This document shows positions 45,318 through 54,326 of a stretch of DNA of 64,000 nucleotides, one piece after another. The stretch is from Microcaldota archaeon (lineage in GTDB: Archaea; Micrarchaeota; Micrarchaeia; Micrarchaeales; CABMGC01), in the NCBI GenBank assembly GCA_021850625.1, contig JAJZLJ010000002.1:1-64000 (forward strand), in the 5' to 3' direction. Under the pieces are notes generated by a model. It saw only the letters and a list, made by a program, of their open reading frames with translations. It searched no databases and was not told where the DNA came from. Numbering within the stretch: the first letter of the stretch is position 1; every line of letters starts with the position of its first letter. The translations under genes and the position numbers were made by a program.

Positions 45318-45515
45318 TTATTCAGTTATGTTCAGAGCATAAGTCCCATTTACGGTAAAACCTAGTTTTTTAGCAAGCTCAGATTTTTCCACATTAAGAA
45401 TAACTACGTATCCACTCCATTTTGTCGTTAAATTACTCTGACCACATATCGGACATTTTTCTCCTTGTGAGAGAATAACTTTACAGTTGCGGCATACCTT
45501 TTCCATTTTACTCAT
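45318..45515 (-). CDS. spt4: Transcription elongation factor Spt4
   Basis: 65 residues. The zinc ribbon CRNCKVIL near 8-15 and CPICGQSN near 21-28 precedes WSGYVVILNVEKSELAKKLG, the Spt5-binding sheet. Spt4 pairs with Spt5 to keep RNA polymerase processive. It overlaps rpo7 by four bases. MEKVCRNC, three codons in, is an alternative start. Confidence 0.93.
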   Translation of the reverse strand: MSKMEKVCRNCKVILSQGEKCPICGQSNLTTKWSGYVVILNVEKSELAKKLGFTVNGTYALNITE

Positions 45516-46117
45516 CTCTTTTTAGCACCAGGCTTGCCGTGAGGTTTTTGTCTTTGACCTTGAACCTTTTTATCTTTTGAAAGCGGCTCTTTTAACCATT
45601 CTGCCTTACCAAGTCCATCTGGCCTCATAGTAAGTGCTATTTTAGTATCTTTTATATTATTTTTAAGACTAATTGTAGAAACCTTTGCATATACTATATC
45701 TCCTTTTTTAAGATTTTTACCTGTATTTCTTGAGATAAATGACCCTGATTTTCTATCGTAATTTATAAAGTCATTAGTTATTTGTGACATGTGAACAAGA
45801 CCATCTATAGGTCCTAATCTTACAAAGCAACCAAAATCAACAAGTTCTGATATCTCTCCAGTTACTATCTCACCCACATCAAGATTAAAGGATAAAATAT
45901 CAAATGTGACTGTGTGGTGTGTAGAAGGATCTCCAGGAAGTATAAAGCCATCGCTTATATTTCTTACATCGAAAAGAGCAAGTATTAGACCTAACTGCTT
46001 GTCTATTGTTCGCTCATATTTAGAGCGCAGTATTGAGATTGCTGCCTTGTTTATATCTTCTCCGAAAAGGCTTGGGGGTATATTTATCGTATCTTTTATA
46101 GTATGCACATAATACAA
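45512..46117 (-). CDS. rpo7: RNA polymerase subunit Rpo7 (RpoE')
   Basis: 201 residues. N-terminal tip domain (VHTIKDTINIPPSLFGED) and C-terminal S1/OB domain (VGEIVTGEISELVDFGCFVRLG, DGLVHMSQI). The basic tail after about 175 is longer than usual. Rpo7 forms the stalk with Rpo4. TTG start at 46117 has GGTG five bases upstream. The gene order PIN-rpo7-spt4 is common in archaea. Confidence 0.94.
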   Translation of the reverse strand: MYYVHTIKDTINIPPSLFGEDINKAAISILRSKYERTIDKQLGLILALFDVRNISDGFILPGDPSTHHTVTFDILSFNLDVGEIVTGEISELVDFGCFVRLGPIDGLVHMSQITNDFINYDRKSGSFISRNTGKNLKKGDIVYAKVSTISLKNNIKDTKIALTMRPDGLGKAEWLKEPLSKDKKVQGQRQKPHGKPGAKKR

Positions 46118-46179
46118 AATCTCACCTAAGGGTTAAAATTTCAATTAGTATTGAGCAGTAAATTAATTTAAGCTTATCG

Positions 46180-46551
46180 TTATCTTAGAGTTCCGGTTTT
46201 TGTAACACTCAATGTGCGTATATTCATATTTCTTAGCTTTTTTTTAAGTTTTATATCATTTGTGCATACAGAGTATTTTTTACTGTTAGCTAACTCAAGT
46301 ATCCATTTATCAACATAAAGTGTTGAATAATTTATCTCTATTTTATGCTTTTTTATAGAGTTTATAGCTACAACAGCTAGCGGCCTCAGTTTAGTTCTAG
46401 AAACTGCAAACTTCTTGAGCTCTAATATAACACCTTTAGATATTATCGGATAGTACTCATTAGTGTTTTCTATTTCATCGAATATATCATTGCCATTAAC
46501 TAATGAGAAGATTATTGAACTGGTATCTATTATCAACTCTTCTTTTTCCAT
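46180..46551 (-). CDS. PIN-domain protein (Fcf1/Utp24-like)
   Basis: 123 residues. LIIDTSSIIFSLV near 6-18 gives the first acidic residue; VILELKKFAV near 41-50 the Glu; VCTNDIKLKKKLRNMNIRTLSV near 95-116 the further Asp. The pattern and its place next to rpo7-spt4 match the archaeal Fcf1-like nuclease thought to act in rRNA processing. No antitoxin gene is adjacent, so a VapC toxin is unlikely. Confidence 0.82.
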   Translation of the reverse strand: MEKEELIIDTSSIIFSLVNGNDIFDEIENTNEYYPIISKGVILELKKFAVSRTKLRPLAVVAINSIKKHKIEINYSTLYVDKWILELANSKKYSVCTNDIKLKKKLRNMNIRTLSVTKTGTLR

Positions 46552-46613
46552 GCAAAAATATTTATAACATGATAAACTAAAAAGCTATTGTTGTTAATTA
46601 TTTTGGTATAAGT

Positions 46614-47018
46614 ATGGAACTTGATATGTATGCAGAGGAATTAATTCAAAGCTATGAACATCCTTCACATAAAGGAGTTATAGAAAATCCGACTTTAGAG
46701 AGGCATGAAGAGAATATATCATGTGGAGATAAAATAACAGTTTATATAAAATTAGAAAATAATAAAATAATTGATATCAAATTCAACGGTTTAGGCTGTG
46801 TAATATCTATGGGCTCTGCGGATATGCTAATTGAGGAGCTAAAAAATAAGGAAGTTGATGATATAGAAAAACTCAAAAAAGAAGATCTGCTTAAAATAAT
46901 AGGCATAGACCCTGGACCAGTAAGAATGCACTGTGCAACATTAGCCTTGAGAGCTGTCAAAAAAGCCATCTTTGAGTATGAGAAAAAAGAACCGGATAAG
47001 GAAACAAAAGAGTTATAA
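46614..47018 (+). CDS. sufU: SufU/IscU-type iron-sulfur scaffold
   Basis: 134 residues. The three Cys of the scaffold are in ENISCGDKI near 34-42, GLGCVISMGSAD near 59-70 and RMHCATLALRA near 103-113. It is the family of [2Fe-2S]/[4Fe-4S] assembly scaffolds, here supporting clusters for NuoB, NuoI, Dph2 and Exo5. No cysteine desulfurase is in view. It is divergent from the PIN gene. Confidence 0.88.
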   Translation: MELDMYAEELIQSYEHPSHKGVIENPTLERHEENISCGDKITVYIKLENNKIIDIKFNGLGCVISMGSADMLIEELKNKEVDDIEKLKKEDLLKIIGIDPGPVRMHCATLALRAVKKAIFEYEKKEPDKETKEL

Positions 47019-47150
47019 ATTAGAGTTTAATTTTACCTTTATTATTCCGCCAGTTATCTTACCATAATGCCTTTTTAATTATAATCTATAACTGTAGCTT
47101 AAAAGTTGGCTATATATGAATCTTTCAAGTAAAGTTTTTCTGTCATAAAA

Positions 47151-47206
47151 ATATCTCAGAAGACTTTTTTCATCACAAATCAGAAATACCTCGTCTCATC
47201 ATTAAA
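47151..47206 (-). ncRNA. Box C/D sRNA
   Basis: All four boxes are perfect on the - strand: C ATGATGA at 47202-47196, D' CTGA at 47183-47180, C' GTGATGA at 47176-47170 and D CTGA at 47159-47156. The D' guide is 12 nt (GACGAGGTATTT), the spacer between D' and C' is 3 nt and the D guide is 10 nt (AAAAAGTCTT), all standard for archaeal guides. A TATA-like TATTAATAAAC lies about 26 nt upstream at 47223-47233. Targets 5 nt upstream of D and D' are not identified. The rest of the gap 47019-47150 is empty. Confidence 0.85.
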
Positions 47207-47250
47207 CATATTTATAATTAAAGTTTATTAATACTTACTAAAAATTAGAG

Positions 47251-47937
47251 TTATCTTGAAATAAATTTTTTAAATATTGAACTTAAAAAATAATTTATGT
47301 CGCTTCCTTTAACTTTGGAACTTTTCTGTTCTGTCCATTTTATCGGAAGTTCGTAAGGAACTATTCCAAGCTTCTGAGATCTTAATATTATTTCTGTATC
47401 GAAAAACCAATGATCGTCTTTTATGTTTTTTGCTTCTTTTTTTATAAATTTTGAAGACCAGAACTTAAAGCCGCATTGATGATCATGCACCTTTGATAAA
47501 AAAATAAAATTAATCAAATAATTATAGACTTTGCTTGCCACAAGCCTTTTTACTCTTCTGTGTATAACAGATTCTTTCGTGTATCTTGAACCGATAACCA
47601 TTAAATTTCCAGTTTCTACAAGAGATACTGCTTTTATAAGATACTCAATTGGAACAGCAAGATCTATATCCATATAACCAATAACATTTCCTTTTGCAAT
47701 TTTTATTGCATTTTTTATTGCCTTCCCTCTTCCTAATTTCTTACTTGAAGTTATAAGCTTAACATTGGGAAGTTTAGAGTAAGATTTTGAAAGCTTTAAT
47801 GTTGAGTCTGTAGAGCCATCCTCAGCAAGAATTATCTCAGAATTGCCTATCTTTGAAACTACTGAGTATATTCTCTTAAAATTATTTTTTAAATTTACCT
47901 CTTCATTGTATAAAGGCAAAATAAGTGTTAATTTTAT
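47251..47937 (-). CDS. Family 2 glycosyltransferase (dolichyl-phosphate mannosyltransferase-like), apparent ATA start
   Basis: 228 residues if begun at ATA 47937. The frame then reads IKLTLILPLYNEEVNL, the canonical first strand of GT2; the first conventional codon (TTG 47919) removes that strand. GGTG lies five bases before the ATA. LAEDGSTDST (near 37-46), GYMDIDLA (near 86-93; DxD) and the C-terminal HWFFDTEIILR, then PIKWTE identify a DPM1-like enzyme that moves a sugar to polyprenyl phosphate. Its neighbours are secreted and pilin-like proteins, suggesting surface glycosylation. Confidence 0.82.
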   Translation of the reverse strand: MKLTLILPLYNEEVNLKNNFKRIYSVVSKIGNSEIILAEDGSTDSTLKLSKSYSKLPNVKLITSSKKLGRGKAIKNAIKIAKGNVIGYMDIDLAVPIEYLIKAVSLVETGNLMVIGSRYTKESVIHRRVKRLVASKVYNYLINFIFLSKVHDHQCGFKFWSSKFIKKEAKNIKDDHWFFDTEIILRSQKLGIVPYELPIKWTEQKSSKVKGSDINYFLSSIFKKFISR

Positions 47938-47983
47938 TTTTTCACCAATAATTAATGACTATTAGACTTTAAAAGGATATTGT

Positions 47984-49174
47984 TTAGTTTTGAGGAAGAA
48001 ATTTTTTGGGATTCATGCCATGAGAAATTAAGTATTTTTTAGTTTGTGCAAGGCTGTATCTTGAGACTATACTAACGTATTTGTCAAGCTCTTTTTGAGA
48101 TTTAACAGGAACTGGAGTTTCAACACTCATTCCATATATACCTTTATCGAGCAATGAGTCTATCACGTAATATCCATTTTTCTTGAATTTTGCAGAATAG
48201 AATGGGTTTGATTTTGTTCCAGTATCTTCAATTCGTGAAAATTTGAGAGGGGATATAGTAAAAAATAAAACTTTATTTATGCATGTAACTGGTATGACAT
48301 TATTTGTAGGCATGGTTACTTTTTTTCCTGTGGTGGTTTTACTATAAATAATTTCAAAATCTTTTTCGAATTCCTTTTTATTTTTTATTGATTTGTAAGT
48401 TTCCCACATATAACTATGTATTACAACTGTAGTGTGTGGCTGGGTTATTTGAGTATACGAGAGTGATCCTGGAAGAAAAAGATAATGACCAGATCCTTTA
48501 TATTTATGCTTTGAAATGGCAGATGAGACAATATAAGGATATGCTAAACTTCCATCACCCGGTAACATACTTCGTCCGTTACTACTGGAGAAAGGTACTA
48601 AAAGCAGTCCATTATTTGAAATCATATTTTTAAGGGAAACCTTTGGAGGTTTATAGGTGAATGGAATACCATATACGGCGCTTAGATCTTTGTAATATTT
48701 TTTCATTGAAAGAGGAGTTTCTGATTCTAAAGAAGTTCTAACAGTTTCTCCATCTCTTGCTACAACAAAAACTGGAAATTTATAATATCCCATACCATTA
48801 TAAGTAGGTACAAAAATTCCTGAACTATAAGTGCTTGAAAGGCTCAGAGGGACATAGATGGCTTTAAATGGAGTTATCTTTTTTCCAGTGAATATAGTCG
48901 CATTACCAAGGTATTGTTGGAATTTTTCGCCATTAATAGTTAAAATTCTACCTTTATTTTTTATATTATGTACCTTTACATCATGCACATCTATTGGTCG
49001 TAATGGTTTTGGTAAATGATATATTCCATAATCTGTAACTGCAGACATAGTAATTACCGCTGAAGCAATAGCTATAGATGCCATACGTTTTAATGGTTTA
49101 AGGTATTCTACCATAGGGCTGAATTTTTCTTGGGTATTTTTTATATTATTAACAACGGCCTTCGTATTTTGCAT
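47984..49174 (-). CDS. Orphan membrane-anchored protein of unknown function
   Basis: 396 residues with one TM helix near 30-47 (MASIAIASAVITMSAVTDY). The remainder is a long mixed beta/alpha domain, Lys- and Tyr-rich, without motifs I recognise; it has a single Cys (VTCINKV). Unlike its neighbours it is not Ser/Thr-rich. It lies between a GT2 gene and a membrane protein on the same strand. It may be specific to this lineage. Confidence 0.65.
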   Translation of the reverse strand: MQNTKAVVNNIKNTQEKFSPMVEYLKPLKRMASIAIASAVITMSAVTDYGIYHLPKPLRPIDVHDVKVHNIKNKGRILTINGEKFQQYLGNATIFTGKKITPFKAIYVPLSLSSTYSSGIFVPTYNGMGYYKFPVFVVARDGETVRTSLESETPLSMKKYYKDLSAVYGIPFTYKPPKVSLKNMISNNGLLLVPFSSSNGRSMLPGDGSLAYPYIVSSAISKHKYKGSGHYLFLPGSLSYTQITQPHTTVVIHSYMWETYKSIKNKKEFEKDFEIIYSKTTTGKKVTMPTNNVIPVTCINKVLFFTISPLKFSRIEDTGTKSNPFYSAKFKKNGYYVIDSLLDKGIYGMSVETPVPVKSQKELDKYVSIVSRYSLAQTKKYLISHGMNPKKFLPQN

Positions 49175-49216
49175 TTTATCCCATAATTTATTAATTATTC
49201 ACCAATATAAAGATAC

Positions 49217-49888
49217 CTATTTTGTAACAAATGTTATATTTGTTTCCATTATTGATAAATTTAAAGAACCATCGTAAGTATTGTTAGGTAGCTCCAATAA
49301 TACAGATAGTTTACAAGTTCCGGAACATTTAGGGGTTGTATACGTGCCTTCTAATACACCAGTACTAGTCGGAACTGGATATGAGGAAAAATTAAGCACC
49401 TTAAAAGCGTTGGAAGATGTTGTCACATTGCTTATTACAATTCCTTTAAATATTGATAAATAAAGGGTATAATTGTAGATGGAACCAGCTGTACTGCTGA
49501 ACGTAGTGTTTGTATGTATTACTGCAACTTGATCATAAAGAGGAGGCAGTGGCAGTACAAGCACATGTGTTTGATTAGTAACGGTTTTGTTTCGCGACGC
49601 GTTTGTTCTTGTATTAATATCTGGATTATTTACAAGTATTGACATATTTCTTGCGCCATTAAGATATGCCTTATATTCGGTCGTATTTTTAATATAAAAT
49701 GTATTTATATTGTATATATGAAATGTAACATTTGTGATATTAACCATATTGCTTGATTGATTTTTAGATATTGATGTAGTAGTTGAAATTAGATTTTGAG
49801 GCTGCATTGGAATGGAAATAAGTACGTATAATAAAATAACAATTATTATAGCTACGACAGTTATAAAATAAAACTGAGTTTTTCCCAT
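49217..49888 (-). CDS. Membrane-anchored Asn/Thr-rich surface protein
   Basis: 223 residues. ATG 49888 has GTG six bases upstream, so GTG 49897 is not the start. An N-terminal anchor (FYFITVVAIIIVILLYVLI near 5-23) is followed by an extracytoplasmic beta-rich domain with many N-x-S/T sequons and a Cys pair in PKCSGTCKL near 190-198. It follows the Ser-rich pilin gene directly and is likely cotranscribed, so it may be an accessory subunit of the same filament. Confidence 0.7.
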   Translation of the reverse strand: MGKTQFYFITVVAIIIVILLYVLISIPMQPQNLISTTTSISKNQSSNMVNITNVTFHIYNINTFYIKNTTEYKAYLNGARNMSILVNNPDINTRTNASRNKTVTNQTHVLVLPLPPLYDQVAVIHTNTTFSSTAGSIYNYTLYLSIFKGIVISNVTTSSNAFKVLNFSSYPVPTSTGVLEGTYTTPKCSGTCKLSVLLELPNNTYDGSLNLSIMETNITFVTK

Positions 49889-49896
49889 ATTAATCA

Positions 49897-52104
49897 CTAA
49901 GTTCCTGGATTAGGAGTCCATTGTAATTGGTAAGAGTTGCCAATAGTACTTCCAGGAGGTAGAATATCAACACAATTACCAAATGGTTCTCCAAAACGCA
50001 TAAGAGAGTAATAAAAATCACTTCCCGTAGCGGATATTGAACTACCACTATTACAATCAAGACCAGTATCAGTATATATGGCACCATCGTATGGTGGAAC
50101 AGAAGGAGTTTGAACTTGTGTTGCATACTGGGTGTTAGTCCAATAACCAAAACAATTTCCACTATTAATATCTTGTATTGTAGTACCTACCTCGTAATAA
50201 CCAATATAGACTTCTATTGGTGCACCAGAAGGTGAAATTTGACCAGTATTATAATTACAAGTCCACCCCATTGGAATCCATGCCTCCATATAATTATAAG
50301 CACTGCCCCATTGTGCAGTTTCAGTTATGTCGTTTTTGATATCTTTTAAAGGAAAGTATGGAGCATCAGAACCACTATAACCACCGTTTGAACTTGTCCA
50401 ACTATTAAATTGAAATAGAAGAGGAGTTCCCCAAGAAATACCACCAGTAATTTGAGCATAAGGATCCTGATTTAAAGTATTGTTATAGCCACAACCAACA
50501 AACCAGTTATTGCTTGTTGCTATATTTGAATAGCCAGTAGGAAAAGGAAACCCTGCTTCACTATAAGACGCTGGATTGCTTATTAATGTAAAACTCAAGG
50601 TATTAGCTGGTAGTCCATCACCTGTAGCAACAGATAAACCAACTTGATAAACAAATTGTGGCGACCATACAGTATTAGAGCCATATGGAATTGTTTGTAT
50701 ATAAGTGCTAGTTCCACAACCTGTGCTTGGACCATTTGGTGCTGGTCCAGATATATCATAGTAAGTAACAGTAGGATCAGCTCGTATATAATATGCAGTA
50801 GCAAGAGTGTTTACAGGATATTGTGAACTTGGTATTGTGATAGAGGTAAGTGAACTTGATGTTGATAATGGACCCGCAACATTTGGCGTACTACTAAAAC
50901 CCCATCCTTCGAATATGAATGGTGTTCCAGAACCAATATTACAAGTAGGCTGTGCAATTATAGTTTCAGGGAGAAGATCTTGCGCGGACGGTGCAAAATC
51001 ATAGAAAGGATTTGGTGGTAGCGTTCCTGAACCGATAGTTACACACTGTGCAACTTCTTGTGAGTATGTTGCTGCATAACCACCACCTAATGGGGCATAA
51101 TTATTGAAGTTTGTATAAGTTCCAGAATCAGCTGCTGGTTGTGCATACGCACCGGCACCAACCCACGAATCACCATTAGGAGGACTACCTCCACCTCCAC
51201 CGCCTGTCACAGTTGATGGAGGAGTTGAGGAAGATGAGGAGGAACTTGAAGATGAAGAAGAGGATGATGTTGAGGAAGAAGATGAGGATGATATTGAAGA
51301 TGAAGATGAACTTGAAGAGGAGGAAGATGAGGATGATATTGAAGATGAAGATGAACTTGAAGAGGAGGAAGATGAGGATGAACTTGAAGAGGAAGAAGAT
51401 GAGGATGATGATGAAGATGAAGATGAACTTGAAGAGGAGGAAGATGAGGATGAGGATGAACTTGAAGAGGAAGAAGATGAGGATGATGAAGGTGAAGTAC
51501 CGCCACCAGGATTAGAGATTATTGGTGTTCCACCACCTACCGGTATTTTTATTATGTTATTTTGAAGCAAAACATTAACTGGATATGCATAACTTACTGA
51601 AGATCCTGCAGTTGAAAGTTTTGTTGCTGCTATTTTATTATTGCAATTTGAAGCAAAGCATTCAGTATAATTAAAAAAGAATTGCGGCTCAAGTTGTGCG
51701 CCGTATGAAGGAGTGAAACCAGGGATTGTTGCTGTGCAGGTTACAGCAGTACCACTAGGAACATTGGAAGGAATACATGAGCCAGGAGCATAACTAGATG
51801 ATGGTAAAAGTTTTATCCAGAATGGAAAAGGAGATTGTTGAAAATAGATTTCTTTGCCTAAAAGGTTTGTAAATTCCAAAAGTACTGTCGTACCTAATGA
51901 ATTAGTACTAACTATAAGTTGATAGCATTGAAAGTTTTCTGATATATAACAATAAGAAGGGCTGTATGATGTATTAGAAGAATGAAAGAAAATAAAAAAG
52001 AAGATTATTACTGCTAACGCCAAAATTATTAATGCCCAGGCATAAGAACTAAGGTATTCTGTTGCTGATTGTAATTTCATTACTCCTCTTTTAGCCAAAT
52101 CCAT
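49897..52104 (-). CDS. Pilin-like surface protein with long poly-serine linker
   Basis: 735 residues. The N-terminus has a class III-like leader and helix (KLQSATEYLSSYAW, then ALIILALAVIIFFFIFF). A pilin-like head with Cys occupies about 35-200. An 88-codon, almost pure Ser stretch follows (51226-51489), then a Gly/Pro turn and a 400-residue Tyr/Asn/Gly-rich C-terminal domain with many Cys. The layout is an anchored stalk presenting a large head. The ATG coincides with the start point predicted from the TATA box at 52126-52134, so the message is probably leaderless. Confidence 0.8.
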   Translation of the reverse strand: MDLAKRGVMKLQSATEYLSSYAWALIILALAVIIFFFIFFHSSNTSYSPSYCYISENFQCYQLIVSTNSLGTTVLLEFTNLLGKEIYFQQSPFPFWIKLLPSSSYAPGSCIPSNVPSGTAVTCTATIPGFTPSYGAQLEPQFFFNYTECFASNCNNKIAATKLSTAGSSVSYAYPVNVLLQNNIIKIPVGGGTPIISNPGGGTSPSSSSSSSSSSSSSSSSSSSSSSSSSSSSSSSSSSSSSSSSSSSSSSSSSSISSSSSSSSSSSSSSISSSSSSSTSSSSSSSSSSSSSSTPPSTVTGGGGGGSPPNGDSWVGAGAYAQPAADSGTYTNFNNYAPLGGGYAATYSQEVAQCVTIGSGTLPPNPFYDFAPSAQDLLPETIIAQPTCNIGSGTPFIFEGWGFSSTPNVAGPLSTSSSLTSITIPSSQYPVNTLATAYYIRADPTVTYYDISGPAPNGPSTGCGTSTYIQTIPYGSNTVWSPQFVYQVGLSVATGDGLPANTLSFTLISNPASYSEAGFPFPTGYSNIATSNNWFVGCGYNNTLNQDPYAQITGGISWGTPLLFQFNSWTSSNGGYSGSDAPYFPLKDIKNDITETAQWGSAYNYMEAWIPMGWTCNYNTGQISPSGAPIEVYIGYYEVGTTIQDINSGNCFGYWTNTQYATQVQTPSVPPYDGAIYTDTGLDCNSGSSISATGSDFYYSLMRFGEPFGNCVDILPPGSTIGNSYQLQWTPNPGT
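51226..51489 (-). repeat. Imperfect minisatellite encoding the Ser-rich linker
   Basis: 88 codons, nearly all TCN/AGT Ser with two Ile and one Thr. On the + strand the units are purine-rich (GAAGATGAGGATGA-type, with an approximately 45-nt higher-order repeat seen twice at about 51284-51373). The opposite strand is nearly all pyrimidine, so strand slippage and length change are expected. Confidence 0.85.
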
Positions 52105-52125
52105 AGAAATATATTAAATAATAGA

Positions 52126-52134
52126 CTTTAAATA
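52126..52134 (-). promoter_or_regulatory. TATA box of the Ser-rich pilin gene
   Basis: On the - strand TATTTAAAG, centred 26 nt before the ATG at 52104. It supports a leaderless message and the longer of two possible starts (the other is ATG 52080). Confidence 0.55.
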
Positions 52135-52179
52135 CCTATATGCTTTGTTTAAATAGTATATATCAATAATGTGAGATAA

Positions 52180-54171
52180 ATGTTTGTACTTGGACTACTT
52201 TTTTACATTATAAGTATTATATTTGGTCTTGCGATTGTTTCCCTTTTTCTTGATGACATTATTAAAGAAAATGTTATAAAATACGCCTTTGCCATACCGG
52301 TTGGTTTTACCATGGCAACATTTTTAGTTTTAATTATGGATGCAATGTTTAAAGGATTTAATAACATATTTGTTATTTATGCATCTTTGATAATGATTTT
52401 AACATCAACAATTATTTTAATAAAAAATAAAAATATTAAAATGTTTAAAAAAGAACTGCTTCTAAAACAAATTAAAAAAGAAAAACTTTTTTATGGTATA
52501 CTTTTTGTATTAATAATAGCATTAATAATTCTACAGATATTTGGAGTGCATAACAGTAGCAATGGTATAGTTGGCGGGGATAATTATGGTACCGATTTCT
52601 TATTTCATATAAGTATAGGAAATTCAGTTATATACACAGGTTGGCCACCAAAATTATTATATGCAAATTACGCAACAAATGTCTTTCCATTTATTTCTGA
52701 TTTTTATATGTCTATTCTTATTTTTAATGGAATTCAGCCTGTTTACGCGTTGTATTTGATTAATTTTTTGTTATATTTTTCATTAGTTACATCGACAGTT
52801 TATTTTATAATACTTATAACTAAACATAAAAAAGCTGCTATTTTTGCATTTATATTATTTCTTTTTTGTAGCGTTGGATTGAACATGTTTTTAATATATA
52901 TATTTAGAATAAATCTGCCATTTTTTTCATATTCACAAATACAAAGCATGAATAATAATCTATTTGGAATTGTAACATATCAACTTATGAATTTTGCTGA
53001 ACCTCTAGAGAATAATTTTGCTCCACAGCATGATTATGTTCTTGGTTTTCCGTTAGTTATGATTGTTCTATCGATTTTATATATAAATATTTTTGAAAAT
53101 AAGAAAAAAAATATTATTAATGGCATTGATAAATCTATTCTTCTTGCAGCAATAATAACTGGATTGATGCCATTAACACATCCGTTTTCTTTGATTTTTA
53201 TCTTTATTTTTGGAATAGTTGCAATGTTTTACTCATTATTGAGAAAGGATAAAGTAAATACATTTATGAAAATTTGGCTCCCGTTTGGTATAATATCATT
53301 AGGTATAGCAGCTCCACAACTGTTTTTTATCCATTCTGGAGATATAACACAGGGATTTTTAGGCTCTGTTTTAGGACTTCCATTTTGGAGTAGTACATCA
53401 ATCATAAATGCAATATTATTGCATGGCTTATTTTGGCTTGAAACTATAGGGCCTTTACTTGTCGTAGGAATTATTGGACTTTATTTTTTCAGAAAAAAAA
53501 TTGTAGTTTTTATACCAGTAATTATAGCATTCATTATAGTTAATATCATAAGATTTTCGCCTAGTTTTGGAGATTCTAATAAGATAGTTATTTACTTTTT
53601 ACTCTTTATGAGTATTTCTGCTACTGAATTGTTTTACTTAATGTGGAAAAGGGGAATATTATTTAAAATAGTAGTAATTGTTATTTTTATAATAATAATA
53701 GGCGGAGGAGTGCTTGGCGAGTATTATGATATTTTTGTAGGTTCATATCCAATAGCATCTAATGTTGAGATCTCTGCAACAACGTGGATAATAAACAATA
53801 CACAAGTAGGAAATACCTTTGTAGATAGTTGTTATAATACAGTCTTTGGAATTACTTCATCTTTAGCTGGAAGAAGAACACTGATGGAATTTGAAGGGTA
53901 TATTGGTTTGGTTGGAATAGAGAATTATAATGTTCAAGAAATAGATCAGCAAACTCAAAATTTTATGATGAACCCCACATGTGATTTTGTAAATGAATAC
54001 AATATAAGTTATGTTGCTTTAGAGAACCTTAACACTTTTTCAAGTACATGGTGTGATACTGTCAATTACACTAAATTTTCAAATTCTCAGAGTTTTCAGC
54101 TTTATAAAGGATTTAACGAAAGCTCCCTTTCTAACAATATACTTATTTACAAACCCATATGCAATAAATAA
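52180..54171 (+). CDS. Polytopic membrane protein, GT-C glycosyltransferase-like
   Basis: 663 residues with 13-14 hydrophobic helices and a C-terminal soluble domain of about 120 residues. Between helices, GGDNYGTDFLFHISIGNSV near 128-146 (an acidic-aromatic-His loop) and NNFAPQHDYVLGFPL near 278-292 resemble the first loops of GT-C enzymes that use lipid-linked sugars. I cannot name the family. It is divergent from the Ser-rich pilin gene and close to a GT2 gene, which fits surface glycosylation. Confidence 0.55.
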   Translation: MFVLGLLFYIISIIFGLAIVSLFLDDIIKENVIKYAFAIPVGFTMATFLVLIMDAMFKGFNNIFVIYASLIMILTSTIILIKNKNIKMFKKELLLKQIKKEKLFYGILFVLIIALIILQIFGVHNSSNGIVGGDNYGTDFLFHISIGNSVIYTGWPPKLLYANYATNVFPFISDFYMSILIFNGIQPVYALYLINFLLYFSLVTSTVYFIILITKHKKAAIFAFILFLFCSVGLNMFLIYIFRINLPFFSYSQIQSMNNNLFGIVTYQLMNFAEPLENNFAPQHDYVLGFPLVMIVLSILYINIFENKKKNIINGIDKSILLAAIITGLMPLTHPFSLIFIFIFGIVAMFYSLLRKDKVNTFMKIWLPFGIISLGIAAPQLFFIHSGDITQGFLGSVLGLPFWSSTSIINAILLHGLFWLETIGPLLVVGIIGLYFFRKKIVVFIPVIIAFIIVNIIRFSPSFGDSNKIVIYFLLFMSISATELFYLMWKRGILFKIVVIVIFIIIIGGGVLGEYYDIFVGSYPIASNVEISATTWIINNTQVGNTFVDSCYNTVFGITSSLAGRRTLMEFEGYIGLVGIENYNVQEIDQQTQNFMMNPTCDFVNEYNISYVALENLNTFSSTWCDTVNYTKFSNSQSFQLYKGFNESSLSNNILIYKPICNK

Positions 54172-54326
54172 TAGCTATGCTTGAAGTTTAAAATACTTGA
54201 TAGTATATAAATCTTTTACCGATAAAGAATATACGTTTTAGAGCTTTGTAAATAATACAATATTTTATATCAAGGAGGATAGCAAAACTTATTAATGTAA
54301 AAATTAAAAGATAAGTAGGTAATAGC

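Noticed and set aside
46180-46551. PIN protein as VapC toxin
   Set aside because: No adjacent antitoxin and the rpo7-spt4 context fits the conserved Fcf1-like gene.
51213-51515. Open frame on the + strand rich in Lys, Met and Arg across the Ser tract
   Set aside because: It is the antisense of the repeat encoding poly-Ser; its composition is explained by the repeat and it has no start context.
54265-54326. AAGGAGGA Shine-Dalgarno-like site with a short following frame
   Set aside because: No start codon with a credible frame lies at the right distance, and it is over 50 nt before the kinase-like gene.
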